Positions 23,355-32,553 of a DNA stretch of 60,364 nucleotides are shown here, in pieces. This DNA is from a virus, in IMG/VR virus record IMGVR_UViG_3300030328_003717, positions 1 through 60,364 of that record; one strand, given 5' to 3'. The notes beneath the pieces were generated by a model, which saw only the letters and a list, made by a program, of their open reading frames with translations, was not told the origin of the DNA and searched no databases. Each line of letters starts with the position of its first letter. Position 1 is the first letter of the stretch. The translations under genes were made by a program, and so were the position numbers.

Positions 23355-24500
23355 GTGGCAAAGTGGGGCATCTTTGCAGCGTGGTGGTTGGCGCTGCTAT
23401 TTACAGCAACTACTGTTAAAGCAGATCAGACGGGTGACTGTACTGCTGGGGAACAGTATTGTGAACAAAACTCGATGACAACTACATCCACTACGACTAC
23501 AACCAATACCAACACGAATACTAATACCAACACAAACACCAATACTAATACCAACACCAATAACAACACCAATACCAATACGACTACAACAACATCTACT
23601 GGTACCAATACGAATACAAACACGAACACAAACAACAATACAAACAACAATACCAGCACGTCCACTGCTACGAATACAAACACAAACAACAACACCAGCA
23701 CAACCACGTCTACTGGTACTAACACCAATACTAATACAAACACCAATAACAACACGTCGACAAGTACAAACACCAATAACAACACGTCGACTAATACCAA
23801 CAACAACACAAACACTAGTACGTCTACAAACACAAACACCAACACTAGTACGTCTACAAACACCAACAACAATACCAATACCAACACCAATTTAAATACG
23901 TCAACGTCCAATAACACAAATAAAAATGTGAATGAGTCGACTTCCACATCGAATGTGCAGACAAACAATAAAAACGTGAATGAGAACAACAACACCTCTA
24001 ATAACACAAACCGGAATATAAACGAGTCAAAGTCTGAGCAAACGATTAATCAGAATATTAAAACAGAAGCTCCACCCGCCTCCGCTATCGCACCATCAAT
24101 AATGAGTTACAGTCAGGATCTTTGTACGGTGGGAAGATCAGGAGCGTTTCAAGGTCAAGTGTTTGGTATTTCTACAGGGCGAACAGTAAGAGATGAAAAC
24201 TGTGAGCGACTTAAACTTTCTAAGTATTTATTTGACACAGGCATGCGCGTGGCGGCAGTCGGAATTTTGTGTCAAGACGTAAGAGTTTTTAAAGCAATGC
24301 AAATGGCAGGTACGCCTTGTCCATACAAAGGCAAAATTGGAGAAGAGGCAAAAGCAGCGTGGGCAACTAACCCTAAAGACCGACCAGATTATAAAGAAGC
24401 AAAATCAGCTTATGTTGCCAAGTGCTATAATTCACTAAACAGTTCGGGACTGAAAAAATCTAGGATGACGTGTCGTCGTGAGTTTGATTCGGGCAATTAG
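23355..24500 (+). CDS. Secreted protein with long Thr/Asn repeat region (381 aa)
   Basis: GTG start after AAGGAGGAAACGGCC. An N-terminal signal peptide (GIFAAWWLALLFTATTVKA) is followed by about 180 residues made almost only of Thr, Asn and Ser, and then a Cys-containing C-terminal domain of about 130 residues (DLCTVGRSGAFQGQVFGIS, VGILCQDVRVFKAMQMAG). Codons for Asn and Thr vary freely, so protein-level selection is likely. The repeat looks like a stalk or linker. Role unknown; envelope or virion-surface location inferred. Confidence 0.75.
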   Translation: MAKWGIFAAWWLALLFTATTVKADQTGDCTAGEQYCEQNSMTTTSTTTTTNTNTNTNTNTNTNTNTNTNNNTNTNTTTTTSTGTNTNTNTNTNNNTNNNTSTSTATNTNTNNNTSTTTSTGTNTNTNTNTNNNTSTSTNTNNNTSTNTNNNTNTSTSTNTNTNTSTSTNTNNNTNTNTNLNTSTSNNTNKNVNESTSTSNVQTNNKNVNENNNTSNNTNRNINESKSEQTINQNIKTEAPPASAIAPSIMSYSQDLCTVGRSGAFQGQVFGISTGRTVRDENCERLKLSKYLFDTGMRVAAVGILCQDVRVFKAMQMAGTPCPYKGKIGEEAKAAWATNPKDRPDYKEAKSAYVAKCYNSLNSSGLKKSRMTCRREFDSGN

Positions 24501-26763
24501 TTTATCGATTTTTTTATTTGTACCCACACTTAACGCAGGTTACATCTACGAAGCAGACCAAGCTCTTATTGATTTAACAAACCAAACAGGTACAACTAAT
24601 ATGGGTGTTGGCGATGACCAAGTATCCAGTGCTTTTAATTTAGATTTTACTTTTACGTTTTATGGTGAGGATTTCACATCTGCTAGAATGGCAACCAATG
24701 GTTGTTTACATTTTGGGTCGACAGGAGGTTATTGTAATGACTACACACCTGATCCACTTCCTGAAATCACATACACCTTATACCCTTTTTGGACTGATTT
24801 AATACGAGACAACGGCTCAAAAGTGTTGGCTAAGAATTTCACCGACAAGTCTGTTTTTGGTTGGTATAACTTACGAGAATACAACCGAAGCAACACAGAC
24901 AACTCTTTTGAGGTAATACTTTGGAAAGCAGACGACAGCTTTGAGTATCGTTATGGTGGATTAAATATTATTAATCACGATGTTTTGATTGGTGAGCAAG
25001 GTGCAGCAGACGAACTTTACACTTATTTGTTTTATGACCAATGTGGTAAAGGAACAACGAATGTTTCTGGTACTTGTGTAAACGCTACTTGGAATAATAG
25101 TTCTTTTAATACACTGTTGGAAAATGGTGGTAGCTTATATGGAGTGGGTTCAGGCAATGCGTTAGATTGTAGTAACCCTTTAAACAACACTGCTTGTTCG
25201 GGATATGCGGCAGCTTATTTAACACAACAATGTGACTTAGATGGATTGTATTCTACTCAGTGTCCTAACTATTGGGACGATTTATTTGATTACGAGTGCT
25301 CGTATGACTCGCAATATTCTCCTGCGTGTCCAGGGTACATGGTCGAAACTTTTGTTGAAGATACCTATTATCAAGATGATATCTTTGGTTATGAAGATTA
25401 TCAAGACGACCAGTATGGATATGTGGACTCGTATTATGAAGAAGATTATTTTTTTGAAGAAGACCTTGTATACGCTACTGAGTTATCGTGGATAGAGGAA
25501 GAATACTTTTTTGAAGAAGAGCATTTTTTTGAAGAAACATTGTTTTTTGAAGAAGAATATTTTGATCCTTTTACAGAAGAATTTGATTTAATACCCGAAG
25601 AACTTATTCCATTAAGTTATATTGAAGAAGAGCTTTATATAGAAGAGATATATGAAGAAATCTTGTTAGCGGAAGAGTATTATGAAACAAACTACGCTCT
25701 TCCTGTTTTAGAAGACATTTTATTAGAACATTTTGAACACGAAGAACACATTGAAGAATATTTTGACGAAGAACCTATAGAGTTTTTAGAGTTTGAAACC
25801 ATAGAAGAGTTGGAGGAGTGGATTGAAGAAGAAACTGAAGAAGTGTTGGAAGAACTTGCTGATCTATCTGATGTTGAAGATGGAGACTTGGAGGATTCGG
25901 AGACAGTTGAAGAAGAGGTACAAGACCGAGAAGAAACTGTCGAACTTGTTGTCACGGAGAATGAAGAGAAAAAAGACAACAAAAGAGCAGAACAACTAAA
26001 CATTGTTGCAAACACCATTCGGGCTGCAAGCAACAGTGTTAGTGGAACAACAGCGGGAACTTCAGCGCACTCTACAGGAAACTCTGTTGCATCCGGTGGA
26101 ATAGCGGCCAGTTCTCAAAGTTCCGTTGTAAGTTCTTCTGTTTCAGGTGGTACCATAAGCATTGACAGTTCACCTAGTATCTCTGCTCAAGTTGCTAGTT
26201 CAGCGCAACAAACGCAACAAATTTTATCCATGAGCGTTTCCGATGTAAGCTCCTCAAGTGGAGTAGGAACAACGGATACAAGTATGTCAACGGCGGACCA
26301 AGGACAGGGGACCACGGACAGTACGGCTTCCAATACAGCCGGAGGACAATCTGCCCTTGTTGAAACGGCTGTGGTGGAAGTGCAACAAAACGATAATCAA
26401 ATGCAAGACGTGCAAAGTCAGATAGATACTGCAATATCAGGGGGTATGTCTGAAAGCGAAGCAGATCAAGTAGCAAGTCAAATTGTGGCGCAAAACATAG
26501 AAAACCAAAAAGAAGAAATGGAACAAGAACAGCAAGAAACAGGTGAGTATGCAGATTCCAGCGCTTTAATAGCTTACATGGGCTATGTTCCTGGCTTTAA
26601 CGCATACAGCCAAGTGACGCTTGATGATGCCTCCAACTGGTATGAACCGAAAGCAATTTATGGTAATGTATCCATACCGGACAATAGCTCTGCTTTTGTT
26701 GGGTTATATGGTCAAAGTTTGACTGGAATGAAAGATTTAATGGATATGCAACCTAATTTATAG
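24478..26763 (+). CDS. Secreted NIDO-like protein with very acidic middle (761 aa)
   Basis: A GTG start at 24478 overlaps the upstream gene by 23 bases. A signal peptide (LIRAISLSIFLFVPTLNA) precedes a domain at about 40-190 with FTFYGEDFTSARMATNGCLHFGS and TLYPFWTDLI, like nidogen-type NIDO domains. A Cys-containing segment (about 210-285) is followed by some 220 residues rich in Glu, Asp, Tyr and Phe, and then a Ser-rich and Gln-rich tail. A calcium-binding or adhesive surface protein is possible. Unusual for a phage late operon. Confidence 0.7.
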   Translation: MSLIRAISLSIFLFVPTLNAGYIYEADQALIDLTNQTGTTNMGVGDDQVSSAFNLDFTFTFYGEDFTSARMATNGCLHFGSTGGYCNDYTPDPLPEITYTLYPFWTDLIRDNGSKVLAKNFTDKSVFGWYNLREYNRSNTDNSFEVILWKADDSFEYRYGGLNIINHDVLIGEQGAADELYTYLFYDQCGKGTTNVSGTCVNATWNNSSFNTLLENGGSLYGVGSGNALDCSNPLNNTACSGYAAAYLTQQCDLDGLYSTQCPNYWDDLFDYECSYDSQYSPACPGYMVETFVEDTYYQDDIFGYEDYQDDQYGYVDSYYEEDYFFEEDLVYATELSWIEEEYFFEEEHFFEETLFFEEEYFDPFTEEFDLIPEELIPLSYIEEELYIEEIYEEILLAEEYYETNYALPVLEDILLEHFEHEEHIEEYFDEEPIEFLEFETIEELEEWIEEETEEVLEELADLSDVEDGDLEDSETVEEEVQDREETVELVVTENEEKKDNKRAEQLNIVANTIRAASNSVSGTTAGTSAHSTGNSVASGGIAASSQSSVVSSSVSGGTISIDSSPSISAQVASSAQQTQQILSMSVSDVSSSSGVGTTDTSMSTADQGQGTTDSTASNTAGGQSALVETAVVEVQQNDNQMQDVQSQIDTAISGGMSESEADQVASQIVAQNIENQKEEMEQEQQETGEYADSSALIAYMGYVPGFNAYSQVTLDDASNWYEPKAIYGNVSIPDNSSAFVGLYGQSLTGMKDLMDMQPNL

Positions 26764-26772
26764 AGAAAGGAT

Positions 26773-27138
26773 ATGGACTGGTTTCAAAGTAAAACAACAC
26801 AACTGATTGCACTAGCTGGTATTGTTAGTACCCTTGCTGGTTTCGGCTATACAGGTGCAACGTATGTTAACCGGATAGAGAATCTTGAGTCTAAAATGGC
26901 TCGTTACATTAACGAAATAGATGCGCTTGCTGACGAAGTAGCGGTTATGGATAAGCAAGTGGTTGCTGTAGGGGAACAGATTAAATCGTTAAACATAGAA
27001 ACAGAAGATTTAACGCCGATCAAAGACGATATTGTTTTGTTGCAAACAAGTGTTGCAGGTATAAATGCAAGTGTTGATTCTATATATGACGATGTAAGAA
27101 GTTTAAAAAACATGAACGATAACCCATTGGCAAACTAA
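26773..27138 (+). CDS. Membrane-anchored coiled-coil protein (121 aa)
   Basis: The ATG follows GAAAGGAT. An N-terminal membrane helix (TTQLIALAGIVSTLAGFGYTG) is followed by about 90 residues of coiled coil. The topology would suit a spanin-like or envelope-associated protein. No lipobox. Confidence 0.65.
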   Translation: MDWFQSKTTQLIALAGIVSTLAGFGYTGATYVNRIENLESKMARYINEIDALADEVAVMDKQVVAVGEQIKSLNIETEDLTPIKDDIVLLQTSVAGINASVDSIYDDVRSLKNMNDNPLAN

Positions 27139-27156
27139 ATAAGGAGCGTAATATTT

Positions 27157-27324
27157 ATGACTTGGTATGCAAAAGAAATAGGGCTAACAAACTGGTTTAA
27201 AAAAACATTTTTAGGCATGGAAGAAATAACTGTGCGTACTAGAAACAAAAAAGGCCAGTATGTTAAGGATGATCCAAAAACAAAAAAGAATGAAGCCTAC
27301 ACTAAAAAAGTAGTGAGGAAATAG
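27157..27324 (+). CDS. Small basic protein (55 aa)
   Basis: ATG at 27157 preceded by AAGGAG (9 bases away). Lys-rich (RTRNKKGQYVKDDPKTKKN). It ends one base before the next start. Function unknown. Confidence 0.6.
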   Translation: MTWYAKEIGLTNWFKKTFLGMEEITVRTRNKKGQYVKDDPKTKKNEAYTKKVVRK

Positions 27325-27325
27325 C

Positions 27326-27703
27326 ATGGGCGACGATCAATATCATCCAAGCAGCAGATTCGGTGGCGACATGTCTCGAAACGAAGTTGAGATGGACTTA
27401 TCCAAGTTCATGGAGATGCTTCAAGAGAACTCTGCGCTTAAAGATAAAATAAGAACTTTAGAAGATGAGAAGAACGACAACCCTTATCAAAAGTTTATAT
27501 TTGTAGCACAAGCCATAGACAGTTGGCGCATTATTCCTAGGTGTTTTCTAGGGGTATATATGTATTTATTATACTTTACAACGTTTTGGTTCATGGATTT
27601 ACCAGATCCTACTTTTGAACAATCGGGCTTAATTTCAATTGTTGTGGGTGCTGGCGCAGCCTGGTTCGGCTTGTATACAAATAGCTCTAAACCTAAAGTA
27701 TGA
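27326..27703 (+). CDS. Two-helix membrane protein, holin-like (125 aa)
   Basis: The cytoplasmic-type N-terminus with a coiled coil (residues 15-50) is followed by two membrane segments, FLGVYMYLLYFTTFWFM and GLISIVVGAGAAWFGLY. The GAGAAWFGLY end is recurrent in putative marine phage holins (general knowledge). A lysis role is inferred. Confidence 0.65.
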   Translation: MGDDQYHPSSRFGGDMSRNEVEMDLSKFMEMLQENSALKDKIRTLEDEKNDNPYQKFIFVAQAIDSWRIIPRCFLGVYMYLLYFTTFWFMDLPDPTFEQSGLISIVVGAGAAWFGLYTNSSKPKV

Positions 27704-27704
27704 A

Positions 27705-28145
27705 GTGGGCTTTCCGTTTGAGATAATCACCATGTTGGGATCTACTCTATTGAGTAGTTTATTAAGCATTTGGTCACAAAGCAGAAAAGCTAAAGCAGAA
27801 GAACAAAAACTTCTTATAACAAGAGGTGAGTTTGAGATGAAATCTAAAAAACAATCTCTTGACCATAGTTTAAAAGATAAAGGGTTTGCTTGGACACGAA
27901 GAATAATAGCACTGACTGCTATATTCGCCATTGTTCTTTTACCAAAACTTGTAGCAGTATTTTATCCAATGGTTGATGTAACGGTTGGATACACAAACTG
28001 GAGACCCGGATTTATGTTTTTTAGAGAAGGACGAGAAGTTTTTGAATGGATTACGTTTCAAGGACTTGTAATAACACAACTAGATACAAACTTGGTATCG
28101 GCTATAATTGGAATGTACTTTGGAGGAAGTTTAGTTAAAAAATAA
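27705..28145 (+). CDS. Membrane protein, holin-like (146 aa)
   Basis: The frame is open further upstream; I place the start at GTG 27705, right after the upstream stop, giving MGFPFEIITMLGS. ATG 27732 is the alternative, and neither has a clear ribosome site. A helical charged segment is followed by a membrane helix (IIALTAIFAIVLLPKLVAVF) and a C-terminal Gly-containing helix. Probably works with the upstream membrane protein. Confidence 0.6.
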   Translation: MGFPFEIITMLGSTLLSSLLSIWSQSRKAKAEEQKLLITRGEFEMKSKKQSLDHSLKDKGFAWTRRIIALTAIFAIVLLPKLVAVFYPMVDVTVGYTNWRPGFMFFREGREVFEWITFQGLVITQLDTNLVSAIIGMYFGGSLVKK

Positions 28146-28146
28146 T

Positions 28147-30027
28147 ATGCCTTATAGTAAATATAATTTTAGACCGGGAATAAATAGAGAAGGTACAGAC
28201 TATTCTAACGAAGGTGGCTGGTTTGATTCTAACTTAGTGCGTTTTCGTAAAGGGCTTCCAGAAAAAATAGGTGGTTGGGTAAAAGAAATTTCTACCACTT
28301 TTTTAGGCACAGGCAGAGCGCTATTGGCTTGGGTTTCTTTAGATTCTACAAGATGGTTGGGATTGGGCACGACATGGAAGTATTATGTGTCCGATGGTAA
28401 CTCTTACAACGATATAACACCATTACGAGTAACAACGTCTGCTGGTGATGTGACTTTCTCAGCCACTAATGGTGATGCGACCATTACTGTTGCCGATACT
28501 TCTCACGGTGCAGTACAAAATGATTTTGTTACATTTAGTGGTGTGGACAGCAATGGGTTAGGTGCAGGAGGTAATATTACCGAAGCTGTTTTAGAACAAG
28601 AATATCAGATTGCCACGATTGTAAACGCGAATAGTTACACAATAGAAGCCAAAGACACTTCTGGCGCAACCGTTTTAGCAAACGCAAGTGATTCAGGAAA
28701 CGGTGGATCAAGCACGGTAGGTGCTTATCAGATTAACGTAGGGCTGGATGTTTATGTTTCTTCTACTGGTTGGGGTGTTGGTGCTTGGAACACAGGTGCT
28801 TTTGGTAGTTCTACCGCTGTTTCCGCAACAAATCAGTTAAGGCTTTGGTCACACGATGCGTTTGGTGAAGACCTTTTATTGAATCCTAGATCTGGAAGCA
28901 TCTATTATTGGGATGAATCTTCTGGTACTTCTACAAGAGCAGTAAACATCACAGCTTTGTCAGGAGCAAATTTAGCGCCTACTGTTGGATTTCAAACCAT
29001 AGTCAGTGATATAGACAGACACATTATAGTTTTAGGAGCAGACCCAATAGAAGGCTCAACAAGAAGTGGCACAATTGATCCTTTGTTGATTGCGTTTAGT
29101 GACCAAGAAAGCGCTACTCAATGGGAACCGTTAAGCACAAACACGGCTGGGTCAATACGGCTGTCTTCAGGTTCACAAATTGTAGGCGGTTTACGAGCTC
29201 GTCAAGAAATATTGGTTTGGACAGACACATCTTTGTATTCTATGCAGTTTGTAGGTCCTCCGTTTACTTTTGGTGTTAATTTAATAAACGAAAACATTGG
29301 TTTAATTTCTCCAAACGCGGCTATAAACGCACCAGACGGTATATATTGGATGGCAAGAGACGGCTTTTACAAGTACGACGGCGCTGTTTCAAGAGTGCCT
29401 TGTTCTGTTTTAAATTTTGTATTGGATGGATACAACGCGTCGCAAGCCTTTAAAACATTTGCAATTACTAATCGCGAGTTTAACGAGGTTGGTTGGTACT
29501 ATGTTTCTACGGATAGCACAGAAATTGACCGTTATGTTATATACAACTACTTAGAACAAGTGTGGTCCATAGGTGCATTATCAAGAACAGCTTGGATAGA
29601 CGATGGAATATTTACTAAACCAAGAGCCACATCAAACGGTTATTTGTATGAGCATGAAACAGGAAACGATGCGGACGGTTCTCCTATGGACAATGTGTAT
29701 ATAGAATCCAGTGATTTTGACATTGACGACGGAGAATTTATTTCTTTTGTTAGAAGCATAATACCAGACGTTAAATTTACAGGGAGCGGTGGCACAGGCC
29801 AAGCAATAAACTTTGTTTTAAAACACAGAAACTATCCTGGAGAAAGCTTGACTACTTCTAGCACTTCTTCGGTTACAAGCTCTACAACAAAAGTAGACAC
29901 TCGTTTAAGGGGAAGACAAGCTGTTTTAAGGTTAGAATCTGATGACGATAACGTGCCTGGAAACACAGGCGTAGGTTGGAGGCTTGGTAGCACTCGGTTT
30001 GACATTCGACCAGATGGTAAACGCTAG
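28147..30027 (+). CDS. Tail hub protein (P22 gp10-like)
   Basis: A 626-residue protein that begins YNFRPGINREGTDYSNEGGWFDSNLVRFRKGLPEKIGGW, the usual opening of P22 gp10-like tail hubs. A beta module related to the repeats of the protein at 15213 is inserted near residues 95-195. The C-terminal part has many beta-propeller-like strands (WMARDGFYKYDGAVSR). It should form the lower tail ring below the adaptors. Confidence 0.8.
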   Translation: MPYSKYNFRPGINREGTDYSNEGGWFDSNLVRFRKGLPEKIGGWVKEISTTFLGTGRALLAWVSLDSTRWLGLGTTWKYYVSDGNSYNDITPLRVTTSAGDVTFSATNGDATITVADTSHGAVQNDFVTFSGVDSNGLGAGGNITEAVLEQEYQIATIVNANSYTIEAKDTSGATVLANASDSGNGGSSTVGAYQINVGLDVYVSSTGWGVGAWNTGAFGSSTAVSATNQLRLWSHDAFGEDLLLNPRSGSIYYWDESSGTSTRAVNITALSGANLAPTVGFQTIVSDIDRHIIVLGADPIEGSTRSGTIDPLLIAFSDQESATQWEPLSTNTAGSIRLSSGSQIVGGLRARQEILVWTDTSLYSMQFVGPPFTFGVNLINENIGLISPNAAINAPDGIYWMARDGFYKYDGAVSRVPCSVLNFVLDGYNASQAFKTFAITNREFNEVGWYYVSTDSTEIDRYVIYNYLEQVWSIGALSRTAWIDDGIFTKPRATSNGYLYEHETGNDADGSPMDNVYIESSDFDIDDGEFISFVRSIIPDVKFTGSGGTGQAINFVLKHRNYPGESLTTSSTSSVTSSTTKVDTRLRGRQAVLRLESDDDNVPGNTGVGWRLGSTRFDIRPDGKR

Positions 30028-30350
30028 TGGCAAAACTTTTAAACAGTAGACTGCCTCTTGCTTCAAGCGCTGTAGATGTTGCTTTGTACAACAGAATGGT
30101 GCGTATTTTAGAAATAAATTTAGGTAAATTTGATCCTACAGCAACTCCGCAATATACTGATGTACAGATAGGACAAAATAAATTTGCTGCTGGCGATGTA
30201 GTATGGAACACATCAAAAGGTGTTTTACAAGTTTACACAGGCAGTCAATGGCAAGATTTATCAACACGAACACCAGTAGGACTTGAAGCCACGGGTTCTG
30301 TTGGAACATTAACAGTCGCTACAAACGGCTCAACAACAGTTTCTTTATAA
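30027..30350 (+). CDS. Small tail-module protein (107 aa)
   Basis: A GTG start overlaps the hub stop by one base. The product has VALYNRMVRILEINLGKFDP and VVWNTSKGVLQVYTGSQWQDL, similar in style to small tail proteins next to the hub. Function unknown. Confidence 0.6.
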   Translation: MAKLLNSRLPLASSAVDVALYNRMVRILEINLGKFDPTATPQYTDVQIGQNKFAAGDVVWNTSKGVLQVYTGSQWQDLSTRTPVGLEATGSVGTLTVATNGSTTVSL

Positions 30351-31363
30351 TGCCGATACAAAAAGTAAAAGGAGGATATAAGTGGGGTAAATCTGGAAAG
30401 GTTTATCCAACAAAAGCTCAAGCTGCGAAACAAGCAAGAGCTGCGTATGCTTCTGGATACAAAGGGTATCAGTCAGGTGGTTCGGTTTGGGTAACAGAGG
30501 AGGAAGATGTTTCACCAGCTGTTCAAGAAATTCGTGACGCAGATAAAAAGTTTAAAAGAGACTTTGCCAAACGTATGTTGATGACAGGTATTTTGTCTAA
30601 TCCTAAAGCTAGACAAGGTTTTGGAATGTATAAAGCGTTCAGGGACCAAGGACCTATGGGACTTGGCAAAGCTCTAGGACAACGAGCAGGTATAGAAGCG
30701 TTGTTTAGAAAAGTTGGTCCGTGGGGAATGTTGTTGGGTGGTCGTGGAGGTCTTCTTGGGTTAGGTTCCGAAGGTCCTTTAGGATTAGGTATTAAGCAAG
30801 GACTTCAGGACCCCAGAACAGGAGGGCTTCCAGGAATAATAAACAGGGTGAAGTTTCTTCAAGCGTTTCCACAAGTAGTTGCTACTAGAATGTTGATGGA
30901 TAAAATTCACCAGAGAATACCAGGACAAAAAGGTATTTTAGGTGGGACGTTTGGACCACAAGCTAGAAACATAGCTAGTCTCTTTTTGCCATTTATAAAG
31001 TCTTATGAAGAAAAATACAACACGGGTTCGGTTGAAGAAGACATGTATCCAGACATACAGCCTATAGAAGTGACTGCTCAAACGAGAGAAACACAAGCAC
31101 AAGCAGACGCACGAGAAAGAGCAGAAAGAGCTGCTAGGGTGCAACAGTTTGCTAACGAAAGCTATGCAAACAGAATAGGAGAAACAGGCGGTGATCCTAT
31201 CTCCTATATGTCTGGTTTAGTGCCAGGTGTTGCACAGTCCATGAACCAAGGACAAAGAGCAGTTAATTTTCTAAGAAGAATGACAAAAAGAAAAACACCG
31301 TCTAAAAAAGATTTTTACCAGCCAGACCGTAAAATAAGCAGTGGCGGGTTTTCAAGAAGATAA
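30350..31363 (+). CDS. Putative internal virion/ejection protein (337 aa)
   Basis: It starts with MPIQKVKGGYKWGKSGKVYPT and AKQARAAYASGYK, a short N-terminal motif seen in several phage proteins. The middle is rich in Gly, Leu and Met (GPWGMLLGGRGGLLGLG), suitable for membrane insertion. The C-terminal half is charged and helical. Ejection role inferred from position. Confidence 0.55.
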   Translation: MPIQKVKGGYKWGKSGKVYPTKAQAAKQARAAYASGYKGYQSGGSVWVTEEEDVSPAVQEIRDADKKFKRDFAKRMLMTGILSNPKARQGFGMYKAFRDQGPMGLGKALGQRAGIEALFRKVGPWGMLLGGRGGLLGLGSEGPLGLGIKQGLQDPRTGGLPGIINRVKFLQAFPQVVATRMLMDKIHQRIPGQKGILGGTFGPQARNIASLFLPFIKSYEEKYNTGSVEEDMYPDIQPIEVTAQTRETQAQADARERAERAARVQQFANESYANRIGETGGDPISYMSGLVPGVAQSMNQGQRAVNFLRRMTKRKTPSKKDFYQPDRKISSGGFSRR

Positions 31364-31413
31364 ACATTAACAAAAAAACATGGTAGAATTAAATGAAAAT
31401 AACGGAGACATAA

Positions 31414-32553
31414 ATGGGACTGTTTGACGACGATTACAGTTTTGACGATCTTCTTGGAGATCTCGATTTTTCTTACCCTGTCGGCACTAGTGGCGACATT
31501 TCTGTCGGCACTGATACCAGTGGCGACATTTCTGAATATGGTTCTAGTATTTTTGACATTTATGACACAGCGGGTGCTGATTTATTGGATGATCTTATTC
31601 AAGAAGAAATTTACGGTGGAAGCGGTTCTAGTATTTTTGACACAGAGGGCGCTAATTCATTGGATGGTCTTATTCAAGAAGAAAGTGTAGACGAAGATGT
31701 TTGGCAAGGTCCTTTCGGATGGGGTATTATTCCTGGAATTAGAAACACTATTTTTGGTCAAGGATCAGGTCCTTTGGGCGGAAACGTTTTAGAAGGCGGT
31801 GGCATACTCGGTCAAATATTAGGCTTCGGCGGGGCCGGAGCAGCCGGCGGTGGAGGAGGCGAAGCAGGCGAAAGCGGACTTGGCAGTTTTCTCAGCGGTG
31901 CTAATCCGTTAATGCAGTTTTTAGCCATGAAATCTTTAATGAAAGACGATGGTGGAGGAGGCGGAGCCCCTATTGGAGGACAAGCTTACGGAGGACCAGC
32001 CTTTAATTATCAAGATTATCAACCCACTAACCTACAGCCTGCATTAATGCCGGGTGTTGCGTATGCAAATATGGGCGCACCAGGTATGATAAGCGGTGGA
32101 CTCGCTATGCCGAGCTCTGCTGATCTTGAAAGAAGGCGTCAAAATGTTTTAGAACAACCAGGGCTTACAAGCGGTTTAGAAATGGGAATGCCGTCTTTTG
32201 CAAGACCTGGAATAAGAGTAGAGGTTGAAGAACCAAGCACACAGGAAATACTTGCAGCGATACAAAACGATCAAGTGGTAGAGCTTGGAGACGGCTCTGT
32301 TGTTGTAGCTGTTGATGGCCAGTACACAATAATATCTCCTCGAAGGTTGGCGGGAATAAAAGATGCCTGGAGAAGAAAGGGGTTTACAGGCATGCAAAGC
32401 GGTGGGTCCACGGACGACAGACCAGGTGATATTACTTTTGCAAAACTAGAACCGGGTGAGTTTGTTATTCAAAAGCCGGCTGTAGACGCCATTGGTATTG
32501 AAACATTAAGAAAAATTAACAGCATGGGAGACGGGAGGCCTTATTATGGCTAG
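31414..32553 (+). CDS. Putative internal virion protein, Gly-rich (379 aa)
   Basis: The ATG follows GGAGACATAA. The acidic N-terminus contains two copies of GSSIFDTEGANSLDGLIQEE-like units, the middle is almost pure Gly/Ala, and the C-terminus has FAKLEPGEFVIQKPAVDAIG, a motif recurring in phage late proteins. Overlaps the next gene by 8 bases. Confidence 0.6.
   Translation: MGLFDDDYSFDDLLGDLDFSYPVGTSGDISVGTDTSGDISEYGSSIFDIYDTAGADLLDDLIQEEIYGGSGSSIFDTEGANSLDGLIQEESVDEDVWQGPFGWGIIPGIRNTIFGQGSGPLGGNVLEGGGILGQILGFGGAGAAGGGGGEAGESGLGSFLSGANPLMQFLAMKSLMKDDGGGGGAPIGGQAYGGPAFNYQDYQPTNLQPALMPGVAYANMGAPGMISGGLAMPSSADLERRRQNVLEQPGLTSGLEMGMPSFARPGIRVEVEEPSTQEILAAIQNDQVVELGDGSVVVAVDGQYTIISPRRLAGIKDAWRRKGFTGMQSGGSTDDRPGDITFAKLEPGEFVIQKPAVDAIGIETLRKINSMGDGRPYYG

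Noticed and set aside
23426-24007. Leftward 193-codon frame rich in Val/Leu/Phe
   Set aside because: It is the antisense of the Thr/Asn repeat tract; it has no ribosome site and no sensible composition.
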